From NCBI GenBank assembly GCA_009785395.1, contig WQWK01000013.1:1-15223 (forward strand): 15,223 nucleotides of DNA, given 5' to 3'. Source of the stretch: Conexibacteraceae bacterium (GTDB lineage Bacteria; Actinomycetota; Thermoleophilia; Solirubrobacterales; Solirubrobacteraceae). The position numbers and the translations under genes were made by a program. Below the pieces are notes generated by a model. It was given only the letters and a program-made list of their open reading frames with translations, was not told the origin of the DNA and did no database searches. Positions 6,597-13,643 of the stretch are shown here, in pieces; within the stretch, counting starts at the first letter, position 1, and each line of letters begins with the position of its first letter.

Positions 6597-9290
6597 ATGG
6601 CTGCCGCCCATACCGCGAAGAAGAGCCGGAAGCCCGCCGCCAAGAGCGGTAGGTCCGGTGGTGGCCAGCGGGCCACCACCGGAAGTAAGACGCGCTCGAA
6701 GAGGCGTCCGCCGACGCGCGCCCGCCGCTCGCTCGTGGCGAGCCGCCCGTCGCTGCGTCACCTGCGCGACCTCGAGCCGCACGAGATCGACGTGCTCGCG
6801 CTGGCACTGATGACGCTCGGGATCTTCCTCGGCGGCGTCGCCTACGGGCTCTGGGACGGAGGCGCGCTGGGCCGGGGTCTGTTCAGCGTGTTCGAGTTCC
6901 TGATCGGCAAGCTCGCCTACCTCACCCCGATCGCGATGGTGCTCGGAGGCGCGCGGGTGCTGGCGCGCGATGTCGACGGGGCGCCGCCGCTGCGGCCGCT
7001 GCGCAGCGGCACGGTCTGCCTGGTGCTGGCGCTCGCGCTGGCGTTCGCGGCGGGGACGCTCGGGCTGGGTCCCGGACAGGAGCCGGCGCACGGCTTCTGG
7101 TCCGCCGCCGTGATGAAGCCCCGCGGGGGCCTGCTGGGCGCCATCCTGTACTTCGTCTCCGGACACCTGCTCTCGAGCACCGGAGCCGACATCCTGGCGG
7201 TGTTCCTGCTGATCGCCGGCGTGATCCTGCTGAGCGGCGCCACGTTCGCCTCGGCCGTCAACAACGGCCGCCGTCACGCCACCGGCCTTTTCACGGGCTC
7301 GCAGGCGGGCAGCGCGACCCGGCGGGCGGAGCAGGGAGCGGTGAGACTGAGGCGCGTCCACCAGCGAGAAGGGGGGATCGCCGTGCCGGAGCCAGATGGA
7401 ACCGACGTGGTTGTGCGCGCGACGCACGTCGAGGCGCCGGCGGTCGACATCTACGAGGATGCGGAAGGACAGCGCAGCTTCGCGATCGCTGACGGCGAAG
7501 CGGCTGACACTGATACGACCGAGTTCACGGGCGACGGGCCGGGCGAGTTTGCGGAGTTCGTACACCTCGACGGCCACGGCGAGACGCAGGAGATCGACGC
7601 CGTCGCCTACGACGAGGCGGAGGAGCCCGAGGAGGAGGTTGTTACGGGCCCCGGGCGCGAGGTTGACCCCAGCGAGCTGACGCCGGCGGGGCGCTACCGC
7701 GCCTCCGTCACCGACGATCCCGACTTCGTTTGGCAGGTGCCGTCCTCACGTTTCCTCGTGCGCTCGACGGGTGAGGCGGCCAAGCCTGACACCACAGGGC
7801 AGGCTGCCACCGCGAAGGCGCTGGTCGAGGCGCTCGGGCACTTCGGGGTCGAGTCAAAGGTCACCGACGCGATCCCCGGCCCGCACATCACCCGTTACGA
7901 GATCAAGCTGGCGCCCGGCACGAAGATGTCGAAGGTCGCCAACCTCAAGGACGACCTCGCCTACGCGCTGGCCGCCACCGACATCCGCATCCTCGCGCCG
8001 ATCCCCGGCAAGACGGCCGTCGGGGTCGAGGTGCCGAACCAGCGCCGCCGTATCGTCCATCTCGGCGATGTGTTCCAGGAGCCGCCCGCCGACTGGTCGC
8101 CGCTGACCGTCTGGCTCGGCAAGGACATCGCCGGGCGGGCGATCGGGGCCGACCTCGCGAAGATGCCGCACCTGCTGGTGGCCGGCACCACCGGCGCCGG
8201 CAAGTCGGCGTGCGTCAACGCGATGCTGTCGTCGGTGTTGCTGCGGTCCACCCCGCACGAGGTGCGGCTCGTGCTGGTCGACCCCAAGCAGGTCGAGCTC
8301 AACCACTACGAGTCGATCCCGCACCTGCTGACGCCGGTGATCACAAGCCCGAAGATGGCCGCCAACGCGCTGCAGAACCTCGTGCGCGAGATGGAGCAGC
8401 GCTACGGGCAGATGTCACTGGCGCGCACGCGCTCGCTGCCAGAGCTCAACAGGGTGCTCGAGGGCCGCGGCCAACAGCCGCTGCCCTACATCCTCTGCGT
8501 GATCGATGAGCTCGCCGACCTGATGATGGTCGCGCCGGCCGACGTCGAGGACTCGATCATCCGGCTCGCCCAGAAGGCGCGGGCGGTGGGTATCCACCTC
8601 GTGCTCGCGACCCAGTCGCCGCGCGTCGACGTGATCACCGGGATGATCAAGGCGAACGTGCCGTCGCGGATCGCGTTCGCCGTCTCCTCGCAGACGGACT
8701 CTCGCGTGATCCTCGATCAGAACGGAGCCGAGTCGCTGCTCGGGCAGGGCGACATGCTGTTCTCGCCCGTCGGCACCAGCAAGCTTCAGCGCATTCAGGG
8801 CGCCTACATCGACGAGGACCAGATCTTCGAGCTGACGGACTCCTGGCGCAAGCAGGGTGAGCCCGAACTGCGCGAGGAGTTGCTCGAGGAGGTCGATGAT
8901 CCCGACGGCGACGGCGGCTCGGGTGCTGACGGCTTCGATCCGGACGAGGACCCGCTGCTGGAGCAGGCGATCAGCCTGGTGGCCTCGATGGGCACGGCAT
9001 CGACCTCGATGCTGCAGCGGCGGCTGCGGCTGGGCTATACCCGCGCCGGGCGTGTGATCGACATGCTCGAGCGGCGCGGGATCATCTCCGGCTACGAGGG
9101 CTCCAAGCCGCGGCAGGTGCTGATCACCGAAGCCGACGTTCCGCGCATCCTGGCGGCGCTCGCGGAGGGAGCGGGATCGTCTGCGGGATCGTCTGCGGGA
9201 TCGTCTGCGGGATCGTCTGCGGCGGCACCCGAACCGGAGCGGGAACAGGCTCCGCAACCGCCTGCGGATGAGCCGCCGCCCAGCGAGTAA
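6597..9290 (+). CDS. ftsK: FtsK/SpoIIIE-family DNA translocase
   Basis: The 897-residue product starts at ATG 6597; an in-frame TTG at 6588 has slightly better spacing to a weak GAAGAG and would add three residues. A basic, disordered N-terminus (about 1–60) is followed by about four transmembrane segments between residues 65 and 220, an acidic linker (about 280–350), and the RecA-like motor with Walker A GTTGAGKS (about 530–537) and Walker B ILCVIDE (about 632–638). The C-terminal winged-helix γ domain (about 805–865) contains LRLGYTRAGRVIDMLERRGI and would read polar DNA motifs. The protein pumps chromosomal DNA through the division septum. Odd features are a palindromic repeat at 6654–6683 in the N-terminal tail and a four-fold Gly-Ser-Ser-Ala repeat after the γ domain, followed by a Pro/Glu-rich end. 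Confidence 0.96.
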   Translation: MAAAHTAKKSRKPAAKSGRSGGGQRATTGSKTRSKRRPPTRARRSLVASRPSLRHLRDLEPHEIDVLALALMTLGIFLGGVAYGLWDGGALGRGLFSVFEFLIGKLAYLTPIAMVLGGARVLARDVDGAPPLRPLRSGTVCLVLALALAFAAGTLGLGPGQEPAHGFWSAAVMKPRGGLLGAILYFVSGHLLSSTGADILAVFLLIAGVILLSGATFASAVNNGRRHATGLFTGSQAGSATRRAEQGAVRLRRVHQREGGIAVPEPDGTDVVVRATHVEAPAVDIYEDAEGQRSFAIADGEAADTDTTEFTGDGPGEFAEFVHLDGHGETQEIDAVAYDEAEEPEEEVVTGPGREVDPSELTPAGRYRASVTDDPDFVWQVPSSRFLVRSTGEAAKPDTTGQAATAKALVEALGHFGVESKVTDAIPGPHITRYEIKLAPGTKMSKVANLKDDLAYALAATDIRILAPIPGKTAVGVEVPNQRRRIVHLGDVFQEPPADWSPLTVWLGKDIAGRAIGADLAKMPHLLVAGTTGAGKSACVNAMLSSVLLRSTPHEVRLVLVDPKQVELNHYESIPHLLTPVITSPKMAANALQNLVREMEQRYGQMSLARTRSLPELNRVLEGRGQQPLPYILCVIDELADLMMVAPADVEDSIIRLAQKARAVGIHLVLATQSPRVDVITGMIKANVPSRIAFAVSSQTDSRVILDQNGAESLLGQGDMLFSPVGTSKLQRIQGAYIDEDQIFELTDSWRKQGEPELREELLEEVDDPDGDGGSGADGFDPDEDPLLEQAISLVASMGTASTSMLQRRLRLGYTRAGRVIDMLERRGIISGYEGSKPRQVLITEADVPRILAALAEGAGSSAGSSAGSSAGSSAAAPEPEREQAPQPPADEPPPSE
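6654..6683. repeat. Perfect palindrome, copy 2 of an AGCG-loop repeat family
   Basis: A 13-base arm TCCGGTGGTGGCC (6654–6666) is followed by the loop AGCG (6667–6670) and the exact reverse complement GGCCACCACCGGA (6671–6683). The loop and the GGCC bases on each side of it match copy 1 at 478–503 read on its minus strand; the outer GGTGG/CCACC blocks also match. It is translated in frame in the disordered N-terminal tail of FtsK (about residues 20–29). Perfect 13-base arms are much longer than expected by chance even in GC-rich coding DNA. Confidence 0.8.
9171..9218 (+). repeat. Four perfect tandem copies of a 12-base unit in ftsK
   Basis: The unit GCGGGATCGTCT occurs four times head-to-tail without mismatch, followed by a partial GCGG. 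It encodes a run of Gly-Ser-Ser-Ala repeats just after the FtsK γ domain. Perfect identity of the copies indicates recent expansion by replication slippage, and the number of units is likely to vary between strains. Confidence 0.9.
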
Positions 9291-9365
9291 CACCCGATCC
9301 GTTAAGAAAGCCCGGATCCACCCTCCGTGCAGGGGTTTATGCAGGCGCTGTGAAGCGTCTACGCG

Positions 9366-9371
9366 TACGCT
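9366..9371 (+). promoter_or_regulatory. Candidate −10 element for a leaderless RodZ-like transcript
   Basis: TACGCT lies six bases before the ATG at 9378, the distance expected between a −10 box and the transcription start. No purine-rich ribosome-binding site is seen before that ATG. A leaderless mRNA, common in Actinobacteria, would explain both. I see no convincing −35 hexamer, so this is weak. The rest of 9291–9377 holds only a 6-base-pair inverted repeat (GATCCG/CGGATC) after the ftsK stop. Confidence 0.3.
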
Positions 9372-9377
9372 TGCGGA

Positions 9378-10178
9378 ATGGCCGAGATTGGCTCCACGCT
9401 GCGCGAGGCGCGGATGCGCGCGCGCGTCGATATCACCGAGGTTGAGACCGGCACGAAGATCCGTGCCAAGTACCTCCGTGCGCTCGAGAACGAGGAGTGG
9501 GATCTGCTCCCGGGCCCGGTCTACGTCCGCAGCTTTCTGAAGACCTACGGTGACTATCTCGGGCTTGACAGCAGGTTGCTCGTCGACGAGTTCAGGCGTC
9601 GCTACGAGCGGCCGATGGAGCACGACGCCTCCGCGATGGCGGCTGCGACGGCGCGGGACCGGGAGCGGCGCCGCAAGCCGTCGGCCCGTGTCGCCAACGC
9701 GCTCTTCTCCCCGCGCAGTGTGATCGTGGTCGCGCTGGCCGCGATCGTGGTGGCCCTGTACCTGATCGGCAACCACGGGAGGGGCGCGAACAACACCCAC
9801 AACGTGGTGACGCCGACGACCACCACCAACGGCAATCACGGAACCGGGACGGACACGGGGGCCACCCACACTCACACGAACCCACCGCCACCCCGGCCGC
9901 CGGCCCACGCGACGCTGGCGCTCGTCCCCACCGCGGCGATCTGGGTGTGCGTCGAGAACGCCGCCGGTCATCCGCTGTTCCCGGCCGCGATCTTCAACCC
10001 GGGCCAGAGGATTCCCACCACCCACGGCCGCGAGCTGCGTGTCACGCTCGGCAACACGCACGCGAACGCGACCATCAACGGCAAGCCCTACACGCTCACC
10101 GGCAGCAACGCGATCAGCCTTCGGATCACGCCACACGGCGCCTCGCCACTGACCCCGGGTCCGACCTGCGGCCAGTGA
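9378..10178 (+). CDS. RodZ-like membrane-anchored helix-turn-helix protein
   Basis: The 266-residue product has a cytoplasmic HTH domain of the RodZ type (about 5–65, including [21 protein letters not shown] and the typical [20 protein letters not shown]), a basic stretch, a single TM at about 113–131, a Thr/Asn/His/Pro-rich linker (about 137–176), and an extracellular β-rich domain (about 178–250) resembling the RodZ C-terminal domain, with a GN…A.ING pattern. RodZ links MreB to the wall-elongation machinery in rods; in actinobacteria these HTH proteins often sit between ftsK and cinA, and their role is less clear. Two Cys (191 and 264) lie outside the membrane. The start is supported by the HTH beginning at residue 5, and there is no visible ribosome-binding site. 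The stop overlaps the cinA GTG (GTGA). Confidence 0.85.
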   Translation: MAEIGSTLREARMRARVDITEVETGTKIRAKYLRALENEEWDLLPGPVYVRSFLKTYGDYLGLDSRLLVDEFRRRYERPMEHDASAMAAATARDRERRRKPSARVANALFSPRSVIVVALAAIVVALYLIGNHGRGANNTHNVVTPTTTTNGNHGTGTDTGATHTHTNPPPPRPPAHATLALVPTAAIWVCVENAAGHPLFPAAIFNPGQRIPTTHGRELRVTLGNTHANATINGKPYTLTGSNAISLRITPHGASPLTPGPTCGQ

Positions 10179-11515
10179 GCGATCCGGCGGTATTCACCGG
10201 TCGCGCAGCCGTGCGGGCCGGGATTCTCGTAACCGGCACCGAGGTCCTGACCGGGATCATCACCGATCGCAACGGGCCGTGGCTGTCGGAGCAGCTGCGC
10301 GACCTCGGCGTGGACGTGGCGATGATCGAGATCGTCGGCGACCGCCCCGACGATCTGTTTGACGCTCTGCGGCAGATGGCTGCGGCGGGGGTCGCGCTGA
10401 TCGTCACCAGCGGTGGGCTGGGGCCCACGGCCGATGACCTCACGACGGAGATCGTCGGGAGCTTCTGCGGGCGCGAGATGGTGCTCGACCAGGCGCTCGA
10501 GGCCCGCATCGCTGAGATCCTGAAGCCGGCGCTCGAGCGCTGGCCGGACGCCGACCGTGAGGCGCTGCGGGCGGCGAACCGCAAACAGGCGGTGATCCCT
10601 AGGGGCGCAACCGTGCTGGCGCCCCGTGGCACGGCGCCGGGCGTGGTCGTGGGGCCCGCCGACGGGACGAGCGGGCCCGTGGTGGTGGTGCTGCCGGGCC
10701 CGCCGGGAGAGCTGCAGCCGATGTGGCGTGATGCGGTCGCCTCGCCGCTGTTCCGGCGCGCAATCGCGGGGGCGACCGAATACCGGCGTGAGATCGTGCG
10801 GATGTTCGGCCTGCCCGAGGCAGAGATCGCCAACACGCTGCGGGCGGCAGACGCCGCGGGGCTGAGGCTGTCCGATCTGGAGATCACGACCTGCCTGCGC
10901 CGGGGCGAGCTCGAGGTCTCCACTCGCTTCGAGCCGAACGCGCAGGCCGATTACGACGCGCTGCTCGCGTTCATCGCCGAGCACCACGGCGACAAGCTGT
11001 TCTCGCGCGACGGCAAGACGATCGATGAGCAGGTCGCTGCGCTGCTGCTGGCCGGGGGCGAGACGATCGCGACGGCGGAGTCCTGTACGGGCGGCCTGCT
11101 GGCCGCCCGCCTGACCGATCTCGCCGGCTCCTCGCGGTATGTCGTCGGCGGCGCGGTCGTCTACAGCAATGCCGCCAAGTCCGAGCTGGTGGGCGTCGAT
11201 CCCTCGCTGATCGAGGCGCACGGGGCGGTCTCGGTCGAGGTCGCGCGGGCGCTCGCCGACGGCGCCCGGCGGACGTTCGGCGCCTCCGTCGGGGTTGGCA
11301 TCACCGGTGTCGCCGGTCCCGGCGGCGGCACCCCGGAGAAGCCGGTCGGGTTCGTGTGCTTCTCCGTCGCATATGGCTCGGACGGCGGTTCGGCTGCGGC
11401 GCGTGCGCTCACGCGCACTTCACGCCTGCCAGGCGGCCGCGCCGAAGTGCGCGAGCGCTCCACCACGGTTGCGATGCACCTGATCGCGCAGGTGCTGCAG
11501 GGCGAGAGCGACTGA
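10175..11515 (+). CDS. cinA: CinA family protein (nucleotide pyrophosphatase-like plus NMN amidohydrolase domain)
   Basis: The product has 446 residues from GTG 10175, which overlaps the upstream stop; a second in-frame GTG at 10211 starts nearer the conserved [14 protein letters not shown] segment and would give 434 residues. The N-terminal domain is the MoCF/COG1058 type, with [11 protein letters not shown] and LPGPPGEL. The C-terminal domain is the PncC type, with TAESCTGG (nucleophile Ser about 303) and [18 protein letters not shown]. Family members hydrolyse ADP-ribose-like pyrophosphates and deamidate nicotinamide mononucleotide in NAD recycling. In streptococci cinA is co-transcribed with recA and induced in competence. 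Here an intrinsic terminator and a separate SOS promoter region lie between cinA and recA, so co-regulation is probably limited. Confidence 0.95.
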   Translation: MSDPAVFTGRAAVRAGILVTGTEVLTGIITDRNGPWLSEQLRDLGVDVAMIEIVGDRPDDLFDALRQMAAAGVALIVTSGGLGPTADDLTTEIVGSFCGREMVLDQALEARIAEILKPALERWPDADREALRAANRKQAVIPRGATVLAPRGTAPGVVVGPADGTSGPVVVVLPGPPGELQPMWRDAVASPLFRRAIAGATEYRREIVRMFGLPEAEIANTLRAADAAGLRLSDLEITTCLRRGELEVSTRFEPNAQADYDALLAFIAEHHGDKLFSRDGKTIDEQVAALLLAGGETIATAESCTGGLLAARLTDLAGSSRYVVGGAVVYSNAAKSELVGVDPSLIEAHGAVSVEVARALADGARRTFGASVGVGITGVAGPGGGTPEKPVGFVCFSVAYGSDGGSAAARALTRTSRLPGGRAEVRERSTTVAMHLIAQVLQGESD

Positions 11516-11548
11516 GAGCGCCCGCCCGGACGGACGGGCGTGCGTCGG

Positions 11549-11578
11549 GAGGGCGGGGAACACCCCTTCCCTTTTTGC
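11549..11578 (+). terminator. Intrinsic terminator after cinA
   Basis: GGGAGGG (11549–11555) pairs with CCC-T-T-CCC (11566–11573, one T bulged). The stem is followed directly by TTTTT (11574–11578) and, after GCGG, another T run ending at 11585. This T-rich tail is conspicuous in such GC-rich DNA. A second hairpin (CGCCCG 11521–11526 with CGGGCG 11537–11542) stands just upstream. The structure should separate the cinA transcript from recA. Confidence 0.55.
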
Positions 11579-11590
11579 GGTTTTTCGGTC

Positions 11591-11670
11591 GATATCGCAT
11601 TGATATCGCAGCCGATACCGTGGGCCAAAGTCGGCACAGTTCCGTCGCGCAATTGGCACACAATTGGCAC
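11591..11670. repeat. Two pairs of 11-base-spaced direct repeats upstream of recA
   Basis: GATATCGCA occurs at 11591–11599 and 11602–11610, with a degenerate GATACCG at 11614–11620. CAATTGGCAC occurs at 11650–11659 and 11661–11670. Both pairs repeat with an 11-base period, close to one helical turn, as expected for proteins binding side by side on one DNA face. The second pair also offers two TTGGCA hexamers that could act as −35 elements. No known regulator is recognised. Confidence 0.6.
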
Positions 11671-11684
11671 GAAGCGGTCTTGTG

Positions 11685-11698
11685 CGAACAGATGTTCC
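11685..11698. promoter_or_regulatory. LexA-binding SOS box of recA
   Basis: CGAACAGATGTTCC fits the Gram-positive LexA consensus CGAACRNRYGTTYC at every position. It lies 67 bases before the recA ATG. A possible promoter is −35 TTGGCA (11664–11669) with an 18-base spacer to ACAGAT (11688–11693), which would place the −10 inside the box so that LexA blocks polymerase. The box is a strong call; the promoter hexamers are tentative. Confidence 0.75.
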
Positions 11699-11765
11699 GT
11701 GGTTCCGTCCGATGCGGGCCGTAACTTGACGGCTTGCAGAGGCATAGACAAGGAGCCAAACGAGT

Positions 11766-12863
11766 ATGAGCGAACAATCGTCGGATCCGAAGTCCGATGC
11801 CAAGCGCCAGGCTGCGCTGCAGGGCGCGCTGAGCCAGATCGAGAAGCAGTTCGGAAAGGGCACCGTCATGCGGATGGGCGACCCGGGCGCGCGGGTCGCG
11901 GTTGACGCGATCCCGACCGGGGCGCTGTCGCTGGACCTCGCGCTGGGGATCGGCGGCGTGCCGCGTGGCCGCATCGTGGAGATCTTCGGTCCCGAGTCGT
12001 CGGGGAAGACGACGCTCGTCTACCACATCATCGCGGAGGCCCAGAAGCTCGGCGGCGTGTGTGCGTTCGTCGACGCCGAGCACGCGATGGACCCGCTCTA
12101 CGCCCAGCAGATCGGCGTCGACATCGACGAGCTGCTCGTCTCGCAGCCGGACTACGGCGAGCAGGCCCTTGAGATCGTCGACATGCTTATCCGCTCGGGC
12201 GCGGTCGACATGATCGCGGTCGACTCGGTCGCCGCGCTGACACCGCGCGCCGAACTGGAGGGGCAGATGGGTGACCAGACTGTCGGCGTGCAGGCGCGCA
12301 TGATGTCGCAGGCGATGCGCAAGCTGACCGGGACGCTCAACCGCACCCAGACGCTCTGCGTGTTCACGAACCAGATCCGTGAGAAGGTCGGTGTGATGTT
12401 CGGCTCGCCGGAGACGCAGCCGGGCGGCCGGGCGCTGAAGTTCTACTCGTCGCAGCGGCTCGACATCCGCAGGATCGAGACGCTCAAGGACGGCACCGAG
12501 GCCGTTGGCAACCGTGTGCGGGTGAAGGTCGTCAAGAACAAGGTGGCGGCGCCGTTCAAACAGGCCGAGTTCGACATCGAGTTCGGCAAGGGCATCTCGA
12601 CCTCCGGCTGCCTGCTGGACTATGGGATCGAGCACAACATCGTGACCAAGTCCGGCTCGTTCTTCTCCTACGGGGACGAGCGGCTCGGCCAGGGGCGCGG
12701 CAACGCCAAGGCGTATCTGGACGAGCATCAGGACGTCGCCAAGGAGATCGAGGGGAAGATCTACGCTGCTCTGGGGATCGGGCATGACCTCGTCAAACCG
12801 ATTGAGCATGACGGCGATGCCGGCGACGACGCGGCCGTGGTCGACATCGGCGCGGCGGCCTGA
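11766..12863 (+). CDS. recA: Recombinase RecA
   Basis: The 365-residue product is the ATP-dependent strand-exchange recombinase and LexA co-protease. It has the N-terminal helix and KGTVMRMGD segment, Walker A GPESSGKT (residues 75–82), the [10 protein letters not shown] segment (101–110), the Walker B region [16 protein letters not shown], the L2/MAW region around GSPETQPGG and the [16 protein letters not shown] segment. An acidic C-terminus ([16 protein letters not shown]) fits the regulatory tail. AAGGAG at 11750–11755 is a good ribosome-binding site for ATG 11766. No intein is present, unlike in Mycobacterium tuberculosis. recX follows after 16 bases, so the two are probably one SOS-controlled operon under the LexA box upstream. 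Confidence 0.99.
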   Translation: MSEQSSDPKSDAKRQAALQGALSQIEKQFGKGTVMRMGDPGARVAVDAIPTGALSLDLALGIGGVPRGRIVEIFGPESSGKTTLVYHIIAEAQKLGGVCAFVDAEHAMDPLYAQQIGVDIDELLVSQPDYGEQALEIVDMLIRSGAVDMIAVDSVAALTPRAELEGQMGDQTVGVQARMMSQAMRKLTGTLNRTQTLCVFTNQIREKVGVMFGSPETQPGGRALKFYSSQRLDIRRIETLKDGTEAVGNRVRVKVVKNKVAAPFKQAEFDIEFGKGISTSGCLLDYGIEHNIVTKSGSFFSYGDERLGQGRGNAKAYLDEHQDVAKEIEGKIYAALGIGHDLVKPIEHDGDAGDDAAVVDIGAAA

Positions 12864-12879
12864 TCACACTCGATAGGCC

Positions 12880-13401
12880 GTGGACACCGGCGAAACTGAG
12901 GTCACGCAGGCCGCGGTAGGCGACGGCCGTAAAGGGCTCGCGCTTGCCTACAGGTACATCAACAGGCGCGAGCGGACCGTCGTCGAGGTCCGCGAGCGCC
13001 TCGAGAGGGCCGAGATACCACACAGCGAGATCGAATCGGTCCTGGCGGAGCTGATCGAGTTCGGCTATCTCGACGATGCCCGCTATGCGCGCGTGTTCAC
13101 GCAGGACAAGCGAGGGCTCGAGGGATGGGGCAATGAGCGGATTGCGCGGTCGCTGGGGGAGCGTGGGGTGGACCGCGACCTGGTCGCGGGGGCGCTTGCC
13201 GAAGGTATGGGGGCGCTTGCTGAAGGTGAGCCCGCCGGCGAGACGGGGCGCGCAATTGCGGTCCTTGCACATCGCTTTCCCGCGGGCCCGGCTGAGCCGC
13301 GCGATCGCGAAAGAGCGTTCGGGGTGCTGGTCCGCAAGGGCTACGAGAGCGAGACGGCTGCGGACGCAGTCAGAGAGTGGGCCCGGCAGGCGGCTGTATG
13401 A
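12880..13401 (+). CDS. recX: Regulatory protein RecX
   Basis: The 173-residue product belongs to the RecX family of small helical proteins that bind RecA filaments and inhibit their ATPase and extension. The first repeat is RKGLALAYRYINRRERTVVEVRERLERAEI, then ESVLAELIEFGYLDDARYARVF and the GNERIARSLGERGVD block typical of the family; the C-terminal part (RERAFGVLVRKGYESETAADAVREW) is a third helical repeat. The start is GTG at 12880, 16 bases after recA, with only a weak AGG before it. An internal 21-base tandem duplication (13188–13229) lengthens the loop between the second and third repeats. Its position behind recA strongly supports the call. Confidence 0.93.
   Translation: MDTGETEVTQAAVGDGRKGLALAYRYINRRERTVVEVRERLERAEIPHSEIESVLAELIEFGYLDDARYARVFTQDKRGLEGWGNERIARSLGERGVDRDLVAGALAEGMGALAEGEPAGETGRAIAVLAHRFPAGPAEPRDRERAFGVLVRKGYESETAADAVREWARQAAV
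13188..13229 (+). repeat. 21-base tandem duplication within recX
   Basis: Bases 13188–13208 and 13209–13229 match at 18 of 21 positions. They encode GALAEGM followed by GALAEGE, lengthening the segment between the second and third helical repeats of RecX by seven residues. The three differences suggest an older duplication than the perfect 12-base repeats in ftsK. Confidence 0.8.
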
Positions 13402-13444
13402 GCGGGGCAAAGCCCATATTGGGTCAAAGCCCACGTGAACAGGG

Positions 13445-13472
13445 TTACGGTTCCCGCGGGGCGCGATAGGAT
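13445..13472 (+). promoter_or_regulatory. Candidate promoter for rny
   Basis: TTACGG (13445–13450) and TAGGAT (13467–13472) are separated by 16 bases. TAGGAT is a good housekeeping-type −10 for Actinobacteria. A start near 13479 would leave a leader of about 165 bases before the rny ATG. No competing promoter with two good hexamers is seen in 13402–13643, although TTGACA at 13534–13539 lacks a −10 at the right distance. Confidence 0.4.
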
Positions 13473-13478
13473 CGCGTT

Positions 13479-13643
13479 AAGCGAACGGACGGCCGGGATG
13501 GCCGGTGATGAAACCCCCTGTAAATCATGAACTTTGACACCGGCGTACTTCTCATGAGAAGGAGCATCTCTCCGCTCGGTCGCTCCTGAAAAAGACGAAT
13601 TTGACCGGTCCGCGTTCACGCGGGCCGTTTGAGAGGAACGACC
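13479..13643 (+). other. Structured 5' leader of rny
   Basis: Several pairings are visible: GCCGGTG (13501–13507) with CACCGGC (13538–13544); a perfect 12-base palindrome TTCTCATGAGAA (13549–13560); AGGAGC (13560–13565) with GCTCCT (13582–13587); and a 9-base-pair stem with one G·U pair, CGGTCCGCG (13606–13614), loop TTCA, CGCGGGCCG (13619–13627). The last stem ends three bases before the rny ribosome-binding site GAGAGG (13631–13636) and is followed by TTT, so it could be an attenuator or an expression control. It matches no riboswitch class I can recall. Short ORFs also cross the region. Function is unknown. Confidence 0.4.

Noticed and set aside
6995..7010. 16-base perfect palindrome GCCGCTGCGCAGCGGC in ftsK
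   Set aside because: It has no loop, does not share the AGCG-loop pattern, and lies in Leu/Arg/Pro codons of simple GC composition, so chance is likely.
10652..10678. 8-base inverted repeat GGGCCCGC / GCGGGCCC in cinA
   Set aside because: The arms are short with an 11-base loop, and composition alone can explain it; loop and flanks differ from the repeat family.
11653..11669. TTGGCAC with a nearby TTGG, resembling a sigma-54 −24/−12 promoter
   Set aside because: The −12 element needs TTGC but reads TTGG, and sigma-54 is generally absent from Actinobacteria. The match comes from the direct repeats.
11725..11746. TTGACG and TAGACA-like hexamers before recA
   Set aside because: The spacing is only about 13 bases, too short for a housekeeping promoter.
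11766..12863. Intein in recA, as in Mycobacterium tuberculosis
   Set aside because: The frame is a normal uninterrupted RecA of 365 residues with no splicing motifs.
13479..13643. Known riboswitch (for example c-di-AMP or ZTP type) in the rny leader
   Set aside because: I could not match the conserved core of any riboswitch class I know to the sequence.
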